Source of the DNA: AP-15 sp963774345
Lineage (GTDB): Bacteria > Pseudomonadota > Alphaproteobacteria > ATCC43930 > CGMCC-115725
DNA: 64,000 nt
Assembly (NCBI GenBank): GCA_963774345.1
Contig: CAVZFB010000001.1
Location: forward strand, 1-64,000
Direction of reading: 5' to 3'
The translations under genes were made by a program, and so were the position numbers. Positions 10,427 to 19,349 of the stretch are shown here, piece by piece. Each line of letters opens with the position of its first letter. Positions within the stretch are counted from its first letter, which is position 1. Below the pieces are notes generated by a model. That model made no database searches and was not told the origin of the DNA. It saw only the letters and a list, made by a program, of their open reading frames with translations.

Positions 10427-11643
10427 CCTTCGGCGTCGAGCCCGTAGGCCGTGTGAAGCGCCCGCAAGGCAAGCTCGGTGTATTCGGCGGCAATCAGAAC
10501 GCTGACTTTAATTTCCGATGTCGAGATCACCTGAATATTGATCCCCTTCTCAAACAGCGTCTGAAACATCTGCTTGGCGACGCCGGCATGGCTGCGCATG
10601 CCGACGCCGATCACCGAGATCTTGACCACGTTCGAATCCGGCTTCAGTGCGGCGAAGCCGAGCAAGGCTTGCCTTTCTTCCAACACCGATACGGCCCGGT
10701 CGAGATCAGCTCGCGCCACCGTAAACGTCAGGTCGGCGCGACCATCCTCCGAGACGTTCTGCACGATCATGTCGACATTGATCGCATTGTCAGCGAGCGG
10801 ACCGAAGATGGCGGCCGCTACGCCCGGACGATCCGCCACTTTCTGCACAGTGATCTTGGCTTCGTCCCGGCTATAAGCGATGCCGCTCACTACCCGCTGT
10901 TCCACGATCTCATCCTCGTCGACAACGAGGGTTCCGGGGGTATCCGTAAAGCTCGATAAAACCTGAACCCGTACCCGATGGTTCATCGCCAATTCGACCG
11001 AGCGCGTCTGCAATACCTTGGCTCCCTGCGAGGCCATTTCTAACATTTCTTCGTAGGTTATCCTACTGAGCTTGCGGGCTTTCGCAACGATCCGCGGATC
11101 GCTGGTATAGACCCCGTCGACATCGGTGAAGATATCGCAGCGATCGGCTTCGAGCGCCGCCGCGAGCGCAACGGCCGAAGTGTCTGAGCCGCCCCGGCCA
11201 AGGGTCGTAATCCGCCCCCGCAAATCGATCCCCTGAAATCCCGCCACGACAGCGGCTTGGCCCCCGGCCAAGCGGCGGCTGATTTCGGTCACGTCGACCG
11301 CCTCGATCCGAGCCTTGCCGTGGACCCCGTCGGTACGGATCGGGATCTGCCATCCGAGCCACGAGCGTGCATCTATCCCGAGATTCTGCAGCGAAAGCGC
11401 GAGTAGGCCAGCGGTGACCTGCTCGCCGGAGGAAACCACGACGTCAAATTCGCGGGCGTCGTGCAGGCGACTGGTCTCGCGGGTCCAGTCGACCAGCTGG
11501 TTGGTCACCCCGGCCATCGCCGAGACGACGACGGCTACCTGATGCCCGGCGTCGATCTCGCGTTTAACGCGCCGGGCAACGACTTTTATTCGCTCTGTAT
11601 CGGCGAGCGATGTGCCGCCGAATTTTTGCACGAGGCGCGCCAT
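10423..11643 (-). CDS. lysC: Aspartate kinase
   Basis: Aspartokinase, first step of the aspartate pathway to lysine, threonine and methionine. 406 residues, the standard alphaproteobacterial length. The ATP/aspartate site is seen in VQKFGGTSLADTERI, VVVSAMAGVTNQLV, TTLGRGGSDTSAVALAAAL and FTDVDGVYTSDPRI. Two C-terminal ACT domains (about 265-400; AKITVQKVADRPGVAAAIF, ISVIGVGMRSHAGVAKQMF) imply allosteric feedback by end products. Divergent from ubiG, with about 110 bp between the starts that should hold both promoters. Confidence 0.97.
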   Translation of the reverse strand: MARLVQKFGGTSLADTERIKVVARRVKREIDAGHQVAVVVSAMAGVTNQLVDWTRETSRLHDAREFDVVVSSGEQVTAGLLALSLQNLGIDARSWLGWQIPIRTDGVHGKARIEAVDVTEISRRLAGGQAAVVAGFQGIDLRGRITTLGRGGSDTSAVALAAALEADRCDIFTDVDGVYTSDPRIVAKARKLSRITYEEMLEMASQGAKVLQTRSVELAMNHRVRVQVLSSFTDTPGTLVVDEDEIVEQRVVSGIAYSRDEAKITVQKVADRPGVAAAIFGPLADNAINVDMIVQNVSEDGRADLTFTVARADLDRAVSVLEERQALLGFAALKPDSNVVKISVIGVGMRSHAGVAKQMFQTLFEKGINIQVISTSEIKVSVLIAAEYTELALRALHTAYGLDAEG

Positions 11644-11751
11644 GTGCTTTTGAACACCATCCGAGCAGTTGCCGGGTTGCGAACCTCACCACATACTCCT
11701 TTCTCGGTGATCAGGCCATCCGGCCGAAGAATTGAGGGGAAGGATAGAGCC

Positions 11752-12493
11752 GTGCCCGCTAGCGGCGCCACCGTGGACGATGAAGAGATCCGGCGTTTTG
11801 CCGCGCAGGCCGATGCCTGGTGGGACGTCCGAGGGCGGTTTCCGCGCATTGCACCGCCTCAATCTACCGCGGCTCGACTTCATCCGCTTCCAGCTGCTGA
11901 AGCATTTCAAGCGAGGTTCCCGCCTGTTGCGGCCGTTCACCGGACTGACCTTGCTCGACATCGGGTGTGGCGGCGGCCTCGCGGCTGAGCCGATGGCGCG
12001 TCTCGGATTTACCGTGACCGCTATCGATGCCGGGGCCGAGGCAATCGCTGCAGCGCAGGCGCACGCACACATGACCGGCCTTGAGGTTGGCTATCGGGTC
12101 GCAACCGCCGAGTCGATTGCCGATACCGGCGAGCGTTTCGATGCGGTATTGGCGCTCGAGGTAATCGAGCATGTCAGCGATCCCGATGCATTTTGCCGAT
12201 ACCTCGGCTTGCTGGTCACTCCGGGAGGGGCTGCGATCGCCTCCACCCTGAACCGCACCCCTCGATCCTTCGCCTTGGCGATCGTCGGCGCCGAATATCT
12301 ACTCGGTTGGCTGCCGCGAGGCACCCACGATTGGCGTAAGTTTCTGCGCCCGTCGGAGCTGATCCTCGGCCTGCGCCGCAATCACCTCCTCGCTACCGAG
12401 ATCGCCGGGCTCAGCTACGATCCACGTGCCGGCGAATGGGTTCTATCGCGGGACATCGAGGTCAATTACCTCGTCATGGCGGTGCGGCAGTGA
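11752..12493 (+). CDS. ubiG: Ubiquinone biosynthesis O-methyltransferase, one frameshift
   Basis: UbiG carries out both O-methylations of ubiquinone synthesis. The SAM loop is LLDIGCGGGLAAEPMARLG, with EVIEHVSDPDAF and STLNRTPRSFALAIVGAEYL further on, all typical. The N-terminal 27 codons (TVDDEEIRRFAAQADAWWD) are in a different frame from the rest (GFRALHRLNLPRLDFIRF). Removing one G from the GGG at about 11833-11835 gives the family-typical WWDVRGGFRALHRLN, so a one-base insertion is likely. Start GTG 11752 is preferred; GTG 11773 is possible. Divergent from lysC, a conserved arrangement. Because the enzyme is expected to be important, a sequencing error is more likely than real loss. Confidence 0.92.
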
Positions 12494-12509
12494 CGCTCCG
12501 CCCGCGTCT

Positions 12510-12923
12510 TCAACTGTCGCTGGGCGGGAGCCAAGGAATTTGGCCAAAGCTGATCCCCTCGTCGGCCAGTTCGCGCGACTCGGTGTCGTTCGCCTCGCCA
12601 TAGATGCCGCGAGGTTCGGTCTCGCCGTAGTGAATGCGCCGCGCCTCTTCTGCAAAATGCCCGCCGACGTAGTCGCAATGGGTTTCGATCCGTCGACGCA
12701 TCTCAATCAGCGCCGTGCGCAACTGCGCCAGCGCCGCTGCCGGTGGCACTCCCTCACGCGAGCGGCCGACTCTCGGCGCCATCACCGCCTTTTCGACCGA
12801 GGAGTCACCACAATGGGGACAGGCGATGCCGCCGGCCGCTTGCTGCGCTTCAAACCCGGCGCCGTCACGAAACCACCCCTCGAACTCATGGTCCTTAGAG
12901 CAGCGCAACGTGTACAAAATCAT
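12510..12923 (-). CDS. DUF1178 family protein
   Basis: A 137-residue cytoplasmic protein with the DUF1178 layout: N-terminal MILYTLRCSKDHEFEGWFRD, a CPHCGDSSVEKAVMAP zinc-ribbon-like pair (with CSKDHE forming a likely four-ligand site), and a C-terminal EEARRIHYGETEPRGIYGEA block. Function is not established in the family. It is convergent with ubiG, with 16 bp between the stops, in the same neighbourhood as the nitrilase, grxC and comF genes, as in many alphaproteobacteria. Confidence 0.9.
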   Translation of the reverse strand: MILYTLRCSKDHEFEGWFRDGAGFEAQQAAGGIACPHCGDSSVEKAVMAPRVGRSREGVPPAAALAQLRTALIEMRRRIETHCDYVGGHFAEEARRIHYGETEPRGIYGEANDTESRELADEGISFGQIPWLPPSDS

Positions 12924-12989
12924 AAAGCCGGCCTCCTGACCGACTAATTTACATCTACCGCTCAGCTATAGCAATTCTCTGACGACAAG

Positions 12990-13547
12990 ATGAAGAATGT
13001 CCCAATTTCCAGGTCCCCCGCGGCGCCTTCGCCTTGGGTCGAGCGATGGGCGCCACTGATCAGACCGGGTGGGTTAGTGCTCGACCTGGCAGCCGGTATA
13101 GGCCGCCATGTGCAGCTGCTGCTAGACTGCGGCTTCGCCGTCCGCGCGGTCGACTGCGACGCCTCGGCTTTGCTGCCTTTGGTCGGACCGAGCTGCGAAA
13201 TCATCGAGACCGACCTCGAAAGCGGTGCGGACTGGCCGCTCGGCGGTGGCTACGACGGGATCGTTGTCACCAATTACCTTCATCGGCCGTTGCTGCCGGC
13301 GATCGGGCTGGCGCTCGCTCCCGGCGGGGTCGTGATCTACGAAACTTTTGCCGTCGGCAACGAGAGTTTTGGGCGGCCGCAAAATCCCGATTTCCTGTTA
13401 CGGCCGGGCGAGTTGCTCTCAGCCTTCGCAGCGTTGACGATAGTTGCTTTCGAACAAGGCCTGGTAACCAAGCCACGGCCCGCTGTCATCCAGCGCATCG
13501 CCGGCGTCGCCGGCCCCCTGGACCGGATACCGAAAATCGCTGTTTGA
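12990..13547 (+). CDS. Class I SAM-dependent methyltransferase
   Basis: A 185-residue protein with a Rossmann methyltransferase fold: glycine loop GGLVLDLAAGIGRHVQLLLD, acidic residue after beta-2 (VRAVDCDASAL), and a YDGIVVTNYLHRPLLP / PGGVVIYETFAVGN stretch like TehB-type methyltransferases. No membrane segment. The substrate is unknown. It stands alone on the plus strand, with 66 bp between its ATG and that of the divergent DUF1178 gene. Confidence 0.8.
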   Translation: MKNVPISRSPAAPSPWVERWAPLIRPGGLVLDLAAGIGRHVQLLLDCGFAVRAVDCDASALLPLVGPSCEIIETDLESGADWPLGGGYDGIVVTNYLHRPLLPAIGLALAPGGVVIYETFAVGNESFGRPQNPDFLLRPGELLSAFAALTIVAFEQGLVTKPRPAVIQRIAGVAGPLDRIPKIAV

Positions 13548-13599
13548 CGATTACCGGGGCGTACAGCGTCAATATCAAGCGAGGAAATCCGGGGCCGCG

Positions 13600-14478
13600 C
13601 TACTCGGCCGCTAGAGGATGCCCGGTCCGATCCGGGGGCCCAAAAGGCCGGTCGTGGCCGAGCGACGGCACCATGCGCCTAGCCTCCGCAATTCGTGCAA
13701 CCTCGATGCGCTCGACGATGATGTCCTCGCCTTGTCCGGCATCGGCCAGCACCTTGCCCCACGGACCGACGATCAGCGAGTGGCCGTAGGTGTGCCTGCC
13801 CTCGGCGTGCTCGCCCCACTGCGCGGGGGCGAAGACGAAGCATCCATTCTCGATCGCCCGTGCACGCAACAGCACGTGCCAGTGCGCTTTTCCCGTCGGC
13901 ACCGTGAACGCGGACGGGATCGCCAGAAAGTCTGCGCCGGCCTGTGCCAGCGTGCGATAGAGCTGCGGAAAGCGGAGATCATAGCATACCGTCATCCCGA
14001 GCATGCCCCACGGCGTCTTGGCCAGCACCACCTCGCAGCCTGGCCGGAACGCATTGCTTTCGCGGTAGCTTTCACCGCCGGCAAGGTCGACGTCGAACAT
14101 ATGGATCTTGTCGTAGCGCGTGACGATCGCGCCGCTCGCGTCGACCAGATACGACCTGTTGGCGAGCCGCCGCTCGCCGCTGGGTATTCCTGGCTCGCAC
14201 GAGATGTCGACGGCGATCGAGCCGATCAGCAGCCACACCCCGGTCTCTCTCGCGACGGCCCGCAGCGCCGCCAGCACAGGATGGTTGGCCTCGTCACGCG
14301 CTTTCTCGCGCCGGAGTTTCCCGATCGGCTCCATCAGCCCGGTATTCTCAGGCGTCAGGACAAAATCCGCACCGCCGTCGCGCGCACGGCGAACCAAATC
14401 CGAAACCGTCCGGATATTGGGCTCATAATCGCGCGCAGCAGTAAATTGAATGCAGGCAGCAGTAAAGGCGTCGCTCAT
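13600..14478 (-). CDS. Carbon-nitrogen hydrolase, Nit1/Nit2-like amidase
   Basis: Nitrilase-superfamily amidase of about 292 residues. The catalytic triad is visible: Glu in VLTPENTGLM, Lys in TRYDKIHMFDVDL and Cys in LGMTVCYDLRFPQLY. The closest known roles are omega-amidase or deaminated-glutathione amidase (metabolite repair). The start is the ATG at 14478, overlapping the grxC stop by 4 bp (ATGA), so it is translationally coupled to the glutaredoxin gene; a longer in-frame version begins inside grxC and is not family-like. The pairing with glutaredoxin fits a glutathione-linked repair role, which is inference. Confidence 0.9.
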   Translation of the reverse strand: MSDAFTAACIQFTAARDYEPNIRTVSDLVRRARDGGADFVLTPENTGLMEPIGKLRREKARDEANHPVLAALRAVARETGVWLLIGSIAVDISCEPGIPSGERRLANRSYLVDASGAIVTRYDKIHMFDVDLAGGESYRESNAFRPGCEVVLAKTPWGMLGMTVCYDLRFPQLYRTLAQAGADFLAIPSAFTVPTGKAHWHVLLRARAIENGCFVFAPAQWGEHAEGRHTYGHSLIVGPWGKVLADAGQGEDIIVERIEVARIAEARRMVPSLGHDRPFGPPDRTGHPLAAE

Positions 14479-14738
14479 TCTAGAATTCCCAACTTGGGAT
14501 CGAGTTCCCCGGCGCGGTCGAGCGCCGCGAGCTCGTCGTAGCCGCCGATGTGCTCGCCGTTGATAAAAATCTGCGGCACCGTGCTGCGCCCTTGAGCGCG
14601 CCGGATCATCTCGTCTCGTCTCGTTGGCTCTTCGGCGATGTCGATATCGACGTATGCTACCCGCTTGCGTTGCAGCAAGGCGCGAGCACGCGTGCAATAA
14701 GGGCAGTACATCGTCGTGTAAAGCTCGACCTCAGCCAT
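14475..14738 (-). CDS. grxC: Glutaredoxin 3
   Basis: An 87-residue dithiol glutaredoxin with active site CPYC (TTMYCPYCTRARALLQ), the cis-Pro TVPQIF, and the GSH-binding GGYDELAAL. Reduces disulfides with glutathione in the cytoplasm. Between comF (39 bp upstream) and the Nit-type amidase (4-bp overlap); the three genes share a strand and form a conserved alphaproteobacterial group. Confidence 0.97.
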   Translation of the reverse strand: MAEVELYTTMYCPYCTRARALLQRKRVAYVDIDIAEEPTRRDEMIRRAQGRSTVPQIFINGEHIGGYDELAALDRAGELDPKLGILE

Positions 14739-14777
14739 CGTCTTCGCCTCTCCCGCGCCATCCCGGAACCTGTCGGA

Positions 14778-15533
14778 TTATGCGCCGGTCCGCAGCGCTC
14801 GCGCCAGCGTCAGCACACCGACAAACTCGGCTCCGGCCCGCTTCAGCACACGCGCGCATTCATCAACCGTGGCGCCGGTCGTCATCACGTCATCGACAAT
14901 TACCACTCGCTTCCCCGCGACGCTGCGATCCCGGCGCAGGGCGATGGCGCCGCGTACGTTGTTCTCGCGGGCCGTCGCGCCTAAGTGACCTTGTGATCGC
15001 GTTCGACGGCGACGAACCAACCAGTCAGCCGCGACTGGCGGCCCTCCGGCTGCGTGTATCGCGTGCGCCAACAGGGCAGCTTGGTTGTAGCGTCGCTGGA
15101 GGAGCCGCGTCCAATGCAGCGGCACCGGTACGGAGAGGTCGGCGCCGAGGAGGACTTCGCCGCCGGCGCGTTGCATCCAGCGCCCGAAGGCATTCGCCAC
15201 GTGGGTGTGGTCCGCATGTTTGAGCCCGAGAACGAGGCTGCGGCTGTTCTTATCGTAACGGAGCACCGCGCGAGCCCGGTCCCAGGCTCGCTGCGCACGG
15301 GCGCAGTCACCGCACACAGCGTCGTCGCCCATCGGATGCGGAAACGGCAGGCCGCAGCCGATGCACCATGGCGGCGTGAAAAAGGTAATCCCGCCCCAGC
15401 ACTTCCCGCACAGCGCATCAGGCTCTTCGACGGTCTCCCCGCAGGCAAGACAGCGCGGCGGCAGCAGGATGTCGACGAACCCACGACCGATCCGCCGTAA
15501 TTGGGTAAATGTTGCCGCTGCCGTCATCGGCAC
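14778..15533 (-). CDS. comF: ComF family phosphoribosyltransferase-like protein
   Basis: ComF-type protein of 251 residues: an N-terminal double zinc ribbon (CLACGETVEEPDALCGKC, then CIGCGLPF…CGDC) and a C-terminal type I phosphoribosyltransferase domain with the PRPP loop VVIVDDVMTTGATVDECARV. Involved in handling imported DNA in competent bacteria; its role in alphaproteobacteria is not settled. Start MPMTAAATF at 15533. Divergent from the NDUFAF5-type methyltransferase, as in many alphaproteobacterial genomes. Confidence 0.92.
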   Translation of the reverse strand: MPMTAAATFTQLRRIGRGFVDILLPPRCLACGETVEEPDALCGKCWGGITFFTPPWCIGCGLPFPHPMGDDAVCGDCARAQRAWDRARAVLRYDKNSRSLVLGLKHADHTHVANAFGRWMQRAGGEVLLGADLSVPVPLHWTRLLQRRYNQAALLAHAIHAAGGPPVAADWLVRRRRTRSQGHLGATARENNVRGAIALRRDRSVAGKRVVIVDDVMTTGATVDECARVLKRAGAEFVGVLTLARALRTGA

Positions 15534-15586
15534 GCATCATCAAAGTGTATTCGCGTTCGTCAACCCCATCTGCAGAAAGGCCTCGG

Positions 15587-16540
15587 ATGGCCGCTGGAGA
15601 GTTCGAAGCGACAACGCTGTTCGATCGCCGCGCCTGGCGGTTGCATCGCGAGCGTGCGGCGCGTTGCGGGTGCGTTGACTTTCTACATGTCGAGGTCGCC
15701 GATCGGATCGTCGATCGCCTGGACGACGTTGGCCGCCAATTCCGCACAGTACTCGATCTCGGTGCGCACCATGGCGCGCTGTCTCGGGCGCTCGCCCATC
15801 GACCGGGGATTGAGCATATCGTCGCCGTCGAACCCGCTATCGTCTTGACAGCACAGACTTCGGCCATCTCAGTCGCCGCCGACCCGGAATTGCTCCCATT
15901 TCATGACGCCAGCTTTGATCTTGCGGTCAGCGCCCTTGCCCTCCATTGGGTTGCCGATCTCCCCGGCACGTTGATCCAGCTGCGCCGGGCGATGAAACCG
16001 GACGGGTTATTTGTCGGGGCGATGCTCGGCGGCGCCACGCTCACAGAGCTGCGGACCGCGCTGATCGAGAGCGAACTGATCGAAGAAGGTGGGGCCAGCC
16101 CGCGGGTATCGCCCACCGCCGACCTCCGCGATGCCGCCGCCCTATTGCAGCGCGCCGGCTTCGCGATGCCGGTCGCCGATGCCGATGCGATCACCGTCAC
16201 CTACCCCGACGCTCTGGCGCTGATGCATGACCTGCGCGCGATGGGCGAGACAAATGCGCTGTCGGCGCGCCGGCGCACCTCGCTGCGCCGCAGCACTCTC
16301 GCTCGTGCGGTAGCGCTTTACGCAGAGCGGTTCGGTCTCCCCGGCGGACGCATCCCTGCCAGCTTCGAGATCCTGTTCCTGACCGGCTGGGCGCCCGACG
16401 CGAGCCAGCCGCAGCCGCTGCGGCCGGGTAGCGCCGAGCACCGCCTCGCCGACGCGCTCGGCACCGTCGAGATTCTGACCGGCGATCCCACCGCGCCGCC
16501 GGAAAGACGGGACCGAACAGGCCGCCGACAGTCAGAGTAG
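15587..16540 (+). CDS. SAM-dependent methyltransferase, BioC / NDUFAF5-like
   Basis: A 317-residue class I methyltransferase with N-terminal FDRRAWRLHRERAA, SAM loop TVLDLGAHHGALSRALAHR, and ALALHWVADLPGTLIQLRRA, all typical of the BioC-like group that includes the bacterial relatives of mitochondrial NDUFAF5 (complex I assembly hydroxylase). The start is the ATG at 15587, preceded by GAAAGG. Convergent with mutT, overlapping it by 9 bp at the 3' ends. Its job is inferred from family and from the conserved comF neighbourhood. Confidence 0.85.
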   Translation: MAAGEFEATTLFDRRAWRLHRERAARCGCVDFLHVEVADRIVDRLDDVGRQFRTVLDLGAHHGALSRALAHRPGIEHIVAVEPAIVLTAQTSAISVAADPELLPFHDASFDLAVSALALHWVADLPGTLIQLRRAMKPDGLFVGAMLGGATLTELRTALIESELIEEGGASPRVSPTADLRDAAALLQRAGFAMPVADADAITVTYPDALALMHDLRAMGETNALSARRRTSLRRSTLARAVALYAERFGLPGGRIPASFEILFLTGWAPDASQPQPLRPGSAEHRLADALGTVEILTGDPTAPPERRDRTGRRQSE

Positions 16541-16957
16541 ATCGCGCAACATCGCGACCAGCGGCTTGTCGGCGGGCGGCATCGGGTAGTCGGCGAGCCG
16601 GGCCGGGCGCACCCAGGCGAGGCGCTGCCCCTCGCGCGCCATCGGGATCCCTGACCACTTGCGGCAGACATAGAGCGGCATCAGCAGGTGAAAGTCGGGA
16701 TAGGCGTGCGAGGCGAAGGTGAAGGGAGCGAGGCAGCTCGCGGCAACATCGATGCCAAGTTCTTCGCGAAGCTCGCGGATAAGCGCCGCCTCCGGTGTCT
16801 CGCCCTGATCTACCTTACCGCCGGGAAATTCCCACAAGCCCGCCATGGACTTGCCGTCCGGGCGCTGGGCCAGCAGCACGCGGCCGTCGGCGTCGACCAG
16901 GACCACCGCGGCGACCAGGACGAGGGGAGGCGCCGGCTCAGCTGCGGTAGCTGCCAT
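16532..16957 (-). CDS. mutT: 8-oxo-dGTP diphosphatase (MutT, Nudix)
   Basis: A 141-residue Nudix hydrolase with a complete Nudix box (GKVDQGETPEAALIRELREE followed by LGI). C-terminal AWVRPARLADYPMPPADKP is typical of MutT. Removes oxidised nucleotides. It overlaps the 3' end of argJ by 20 bp, so argJ and mutT are likely co-transcribed, as in other alphaproteobacteria. Confidence 0.95.
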   Translation of the reverse strand: MAATAAEPAPPLVLVAAVVLVDADGRVLLAQRPDGKSMAGLWEFPGGKVDQGETPEAALIRELREELGIDVAASCLAPFTFASHAYPDFHLLMPLYVCRKWSGIPMAREGQRLAWVRPARLADYPMPPADKPLVAMLRDLL

Positions 16958-18174
16958 TGATGTCGATATAGCCGTGGGTCAGATCGCAGGTCCACACCGT
17001 CGCCCTGCCGCGGCCGATCCCGAGATCGACGGCGATTTCGATCTCGCGGCCTTTCATGTGCTCGGCGACCGGCGCCTCGTCATAGCCGGGCACCGGCCCG
17101 CCATGGGCGGCGATCTGGATCCCGCCGACCGAGATCGACAACAGGTCGCGATCGGCCTTCTCGCCGGCCTTGCCGACAGCCATGACGATGCGGCCCCAAT
17201 TGGCGTCGCCGGCGGCGATCGCGGTCTTGACCAGCGGCGAATTGCCGATTGTTAGCCCGATCCGCCGCGCCGCCCGGTCGCTCTCCGCCCCGGTGATCTC
17301 GATCGTGACGAATTTCTGGGCCCCCTCGCCGTCGCGAGCGATCTGCTGGGCGAGGTCGGTCATCACCGCCTCCAGCGCGCTTCGGAACCCCGCGAGCCGC
17401 GGGTCATCGGGGTTGGCGACCGGGTCATGACGCGCCTGGCCGGTCGCGCACAGCAGCACCGTGTCGCTGGTCGAGGTGTCGCCGTCGACGGTCATAGAGT
17501 TGAACGACCGCTCGTTCGCCGCGACCAGCAGCGGTTGCAGCACCTGATGCGGCAAGGTCGCGTCGGTGAACAGGTAGGCGAGCATCGTCGCCATGTCCGG
17601 TGCGATCATTCCCGAACCCTTGCAGAAACCGTTGATCCGCACGGCAACGCCGTCGATCGTCGCGGTCGCGGTGGCCCCTTTCGGAAAGGTGTCGGTGGTC
17701 ATGATCGCGCGCGCCGCCGGCTGCCAGGCCGCGGCATCAAGCAGATCGGCGACGCTCGGCAAGGCGGCGCTGATACGGTCGGCCGGTGGCGGCTCGCCGA
17801 TGACGCCGGTCGAGGCGATGTACACCTCGTGCGGGTCGCAAGCGAACAGCTGTGCGGCGGTGGCCGCGGTGCTCTCGACCACCTGCCGCCCGGCGCGTCC
17901 GGTAAAGACGTTGGCGTTGCCGGAATTGACGACGATCGCGCGCACCTTGCCGAGTGGCAGGCATTCGCGACACCAAATCACCGGCTGCGCCTGGCATCGT
18001 CGATTGGGTGAACACGCCGGCGACGGTGCTGCCCGCCGCCAGCTCGACCAGCATCAGATCATTGCGCCCGGTGTAGCGGATGCCGGCGGCGAAAGCGGCG
18101 AGCCGCACCCCTGAAACCGGCGGCAGCGCCGGAAAACCGGCAGGCGCCAACGGGGAAACAGCAGCGGCGGTCAT
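16938..18174 (-). CDS. argJ: Bifunctional glutamate N-acetyltransferase / amino-acid acetyltransferase, one frameshift
   Basis: ArgJ recycles the acetyl group in arginine synthesis. N-terminal part (SGVRLAAFAAGIRYTGRNDL, VAGVFTQSTMPGA) and the rest (VIWCRECLPLGKVRAIVVNS, NANVFTGRAG) lie in two frames. One extra base at about 17985-17993 separates them; removing it gives STMPGAPVIWCRECLP. The self-cleavage site is visible as SGMIAPDMATMLAY (cleavage before Thr). The C-terminus TCDLTHGYIDINGSYRS is family-typical and complete. Since the rest of the gene is intact, the frameshift is probably a consensus error. It is downstream of the parvulin gene and upstream of mutT. Confidence 0.93.
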
Positions 18175-18231
18175 TCTTCTCCCTATCGGAACTGTACAAA
18201 CGGGGCCTGGGCAAATTGGACCTGGACAAAG

Positions 18232-19131
18232 TTATTTGGCCGGGGGAAGCGGTTTGCCGTCAAGCCCGTAGGTCTCGACCTTAGCGGCCTCTCGCAGCTC
18301 CTTGAGCTTCGCCTGGATTATATCCCGCGCCAGTAGCTGGCTTACTTGCTCGCGCGCTTCTGCGAAACTTGGCGGCTTTTTGACCCGATGGTCCTCTACC
18401 AGGATCACATGCCAGCCGAACTCGGTCTTGACCGGCGTTTCAGTATATTTGCCTACAGGCAGCGCGAATGCCGCAGCGGCAAATGCGGGAACCATGTCGT
18501 CGCGGCCAAAATAGCCGAGATCGCCGCCGGAGGCGGCTCCCGGGTCGGTGGAGTTCTTCTTGGCGAGGGTGGCGAAATCAGCCCCTTTATCTAGCTGGGC
18601 GATGATCGACTTTGCTTCAGCCTCGGTCTTCACCAAGATATGGCGAGCGTGCACCTCCTCGCGCGCCGGCTTTTCCTCGAGGAATTTCTGATAGCGCGCC
18701 TTGAGCTGGTCCTCGCTCTCCGCCCCCTTGATCAACTGCTCGACATAAGCCTGCTGAATCAGGCGGTCCTCGTATAGCTTCAGCCGGCGCTCCACCGCCG
18801 GATCCTGGTCGAGATGCTCTTTGCGCCCGGCATGGACAACCAACGCCCCATCGACGAGCCGGTCCAGCAAAATCGGGTAGATCTGCTTGAGCGGCAGCTT
18901 TTGCGCCTGCTGCGGCAGGCTCTGTTGCATAGCTTCGACGTCGGAAAGGCGGAACTCGGTCCCGTCAACCCGAGCGACGACCGGATTCCCCGCTGGTGGC
19001 CCCCCCGCCGTTGCCGGATTCAGCGCCGGAGGCGCCACCGTCGGATCCGCCGCACCTACCGGGCCGGCAGTGAGGCCGGCACCCAGCGCTATGAGAAGCG
19101 CCGCGACGAGCGAAAAACGGGACGGCATCAC
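18232..19131 (-). CDS. Periplasmic peptidyl-prolyl cis-trans isomerase, parvulin type
   Basis: A 299-residue exported folding helper. Signal peptide MMPSRFSLVAALLIALGAG with a GAADPT-type cleavage region, a SurA/PrsA-like helical N-domain (about 50-150), a parvulin domain (about 160-255; VHARHILVKTEAEAKSII, GGDLGYFGRDDMVPAF, FGWHVILVEDHRVKKPPSF) and a C-terminal helix. Assists folding of exported or outer-membrane proteins. Divergent from secA across 218 bp that should contain both promoters; upstream of argJ. Confidence 0.92.
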   Translation of the reverse strand: MMPSRFSLVAALLIALGAGLTAGPVGAADPTVAPPALNPATAGGPPAGNPVVARVDGTEFRLSDVEAMQQSLPQQAQKLPLKQIYPILLDRLVDGALVVHAGRKEHLDQDPAVERRLKLYEDRLIQQAYVEQLIKGAESEDQLKARYQKFLEEKPAREEVHARHILVKTEAEAKSIIAQLDKGADFATLAKKNSTDPGAASGGDLGYFGRDDMVPAFAAAAFALPVGKYTETPVKTEFGWHVILVEDHRVKKPPSFAEAREQVSQLLARDIIQAKLKELREAAKVETYGLDGKPLPPAK

Positions 19132-19349
19132 GATCCCCTTGGGCAGGTCGAGAGTGGCGGTCTTTACCGAAGGCGTCCATCAATGCATATCGTCGTCGCC
19201 CGAACAAGCTAGGTAATGGGCCCGCTACTGCGAGCATCTGCGGGCGCGGCCGGCGCTGTCGAATTGACAGCTTCGGCCGGTCGGCCTATCTCTGCACTGG
19301 TCGCCGTGCGAACACATCCCACTTCTTCCAACCGTCTCCCGAGGGTTCC

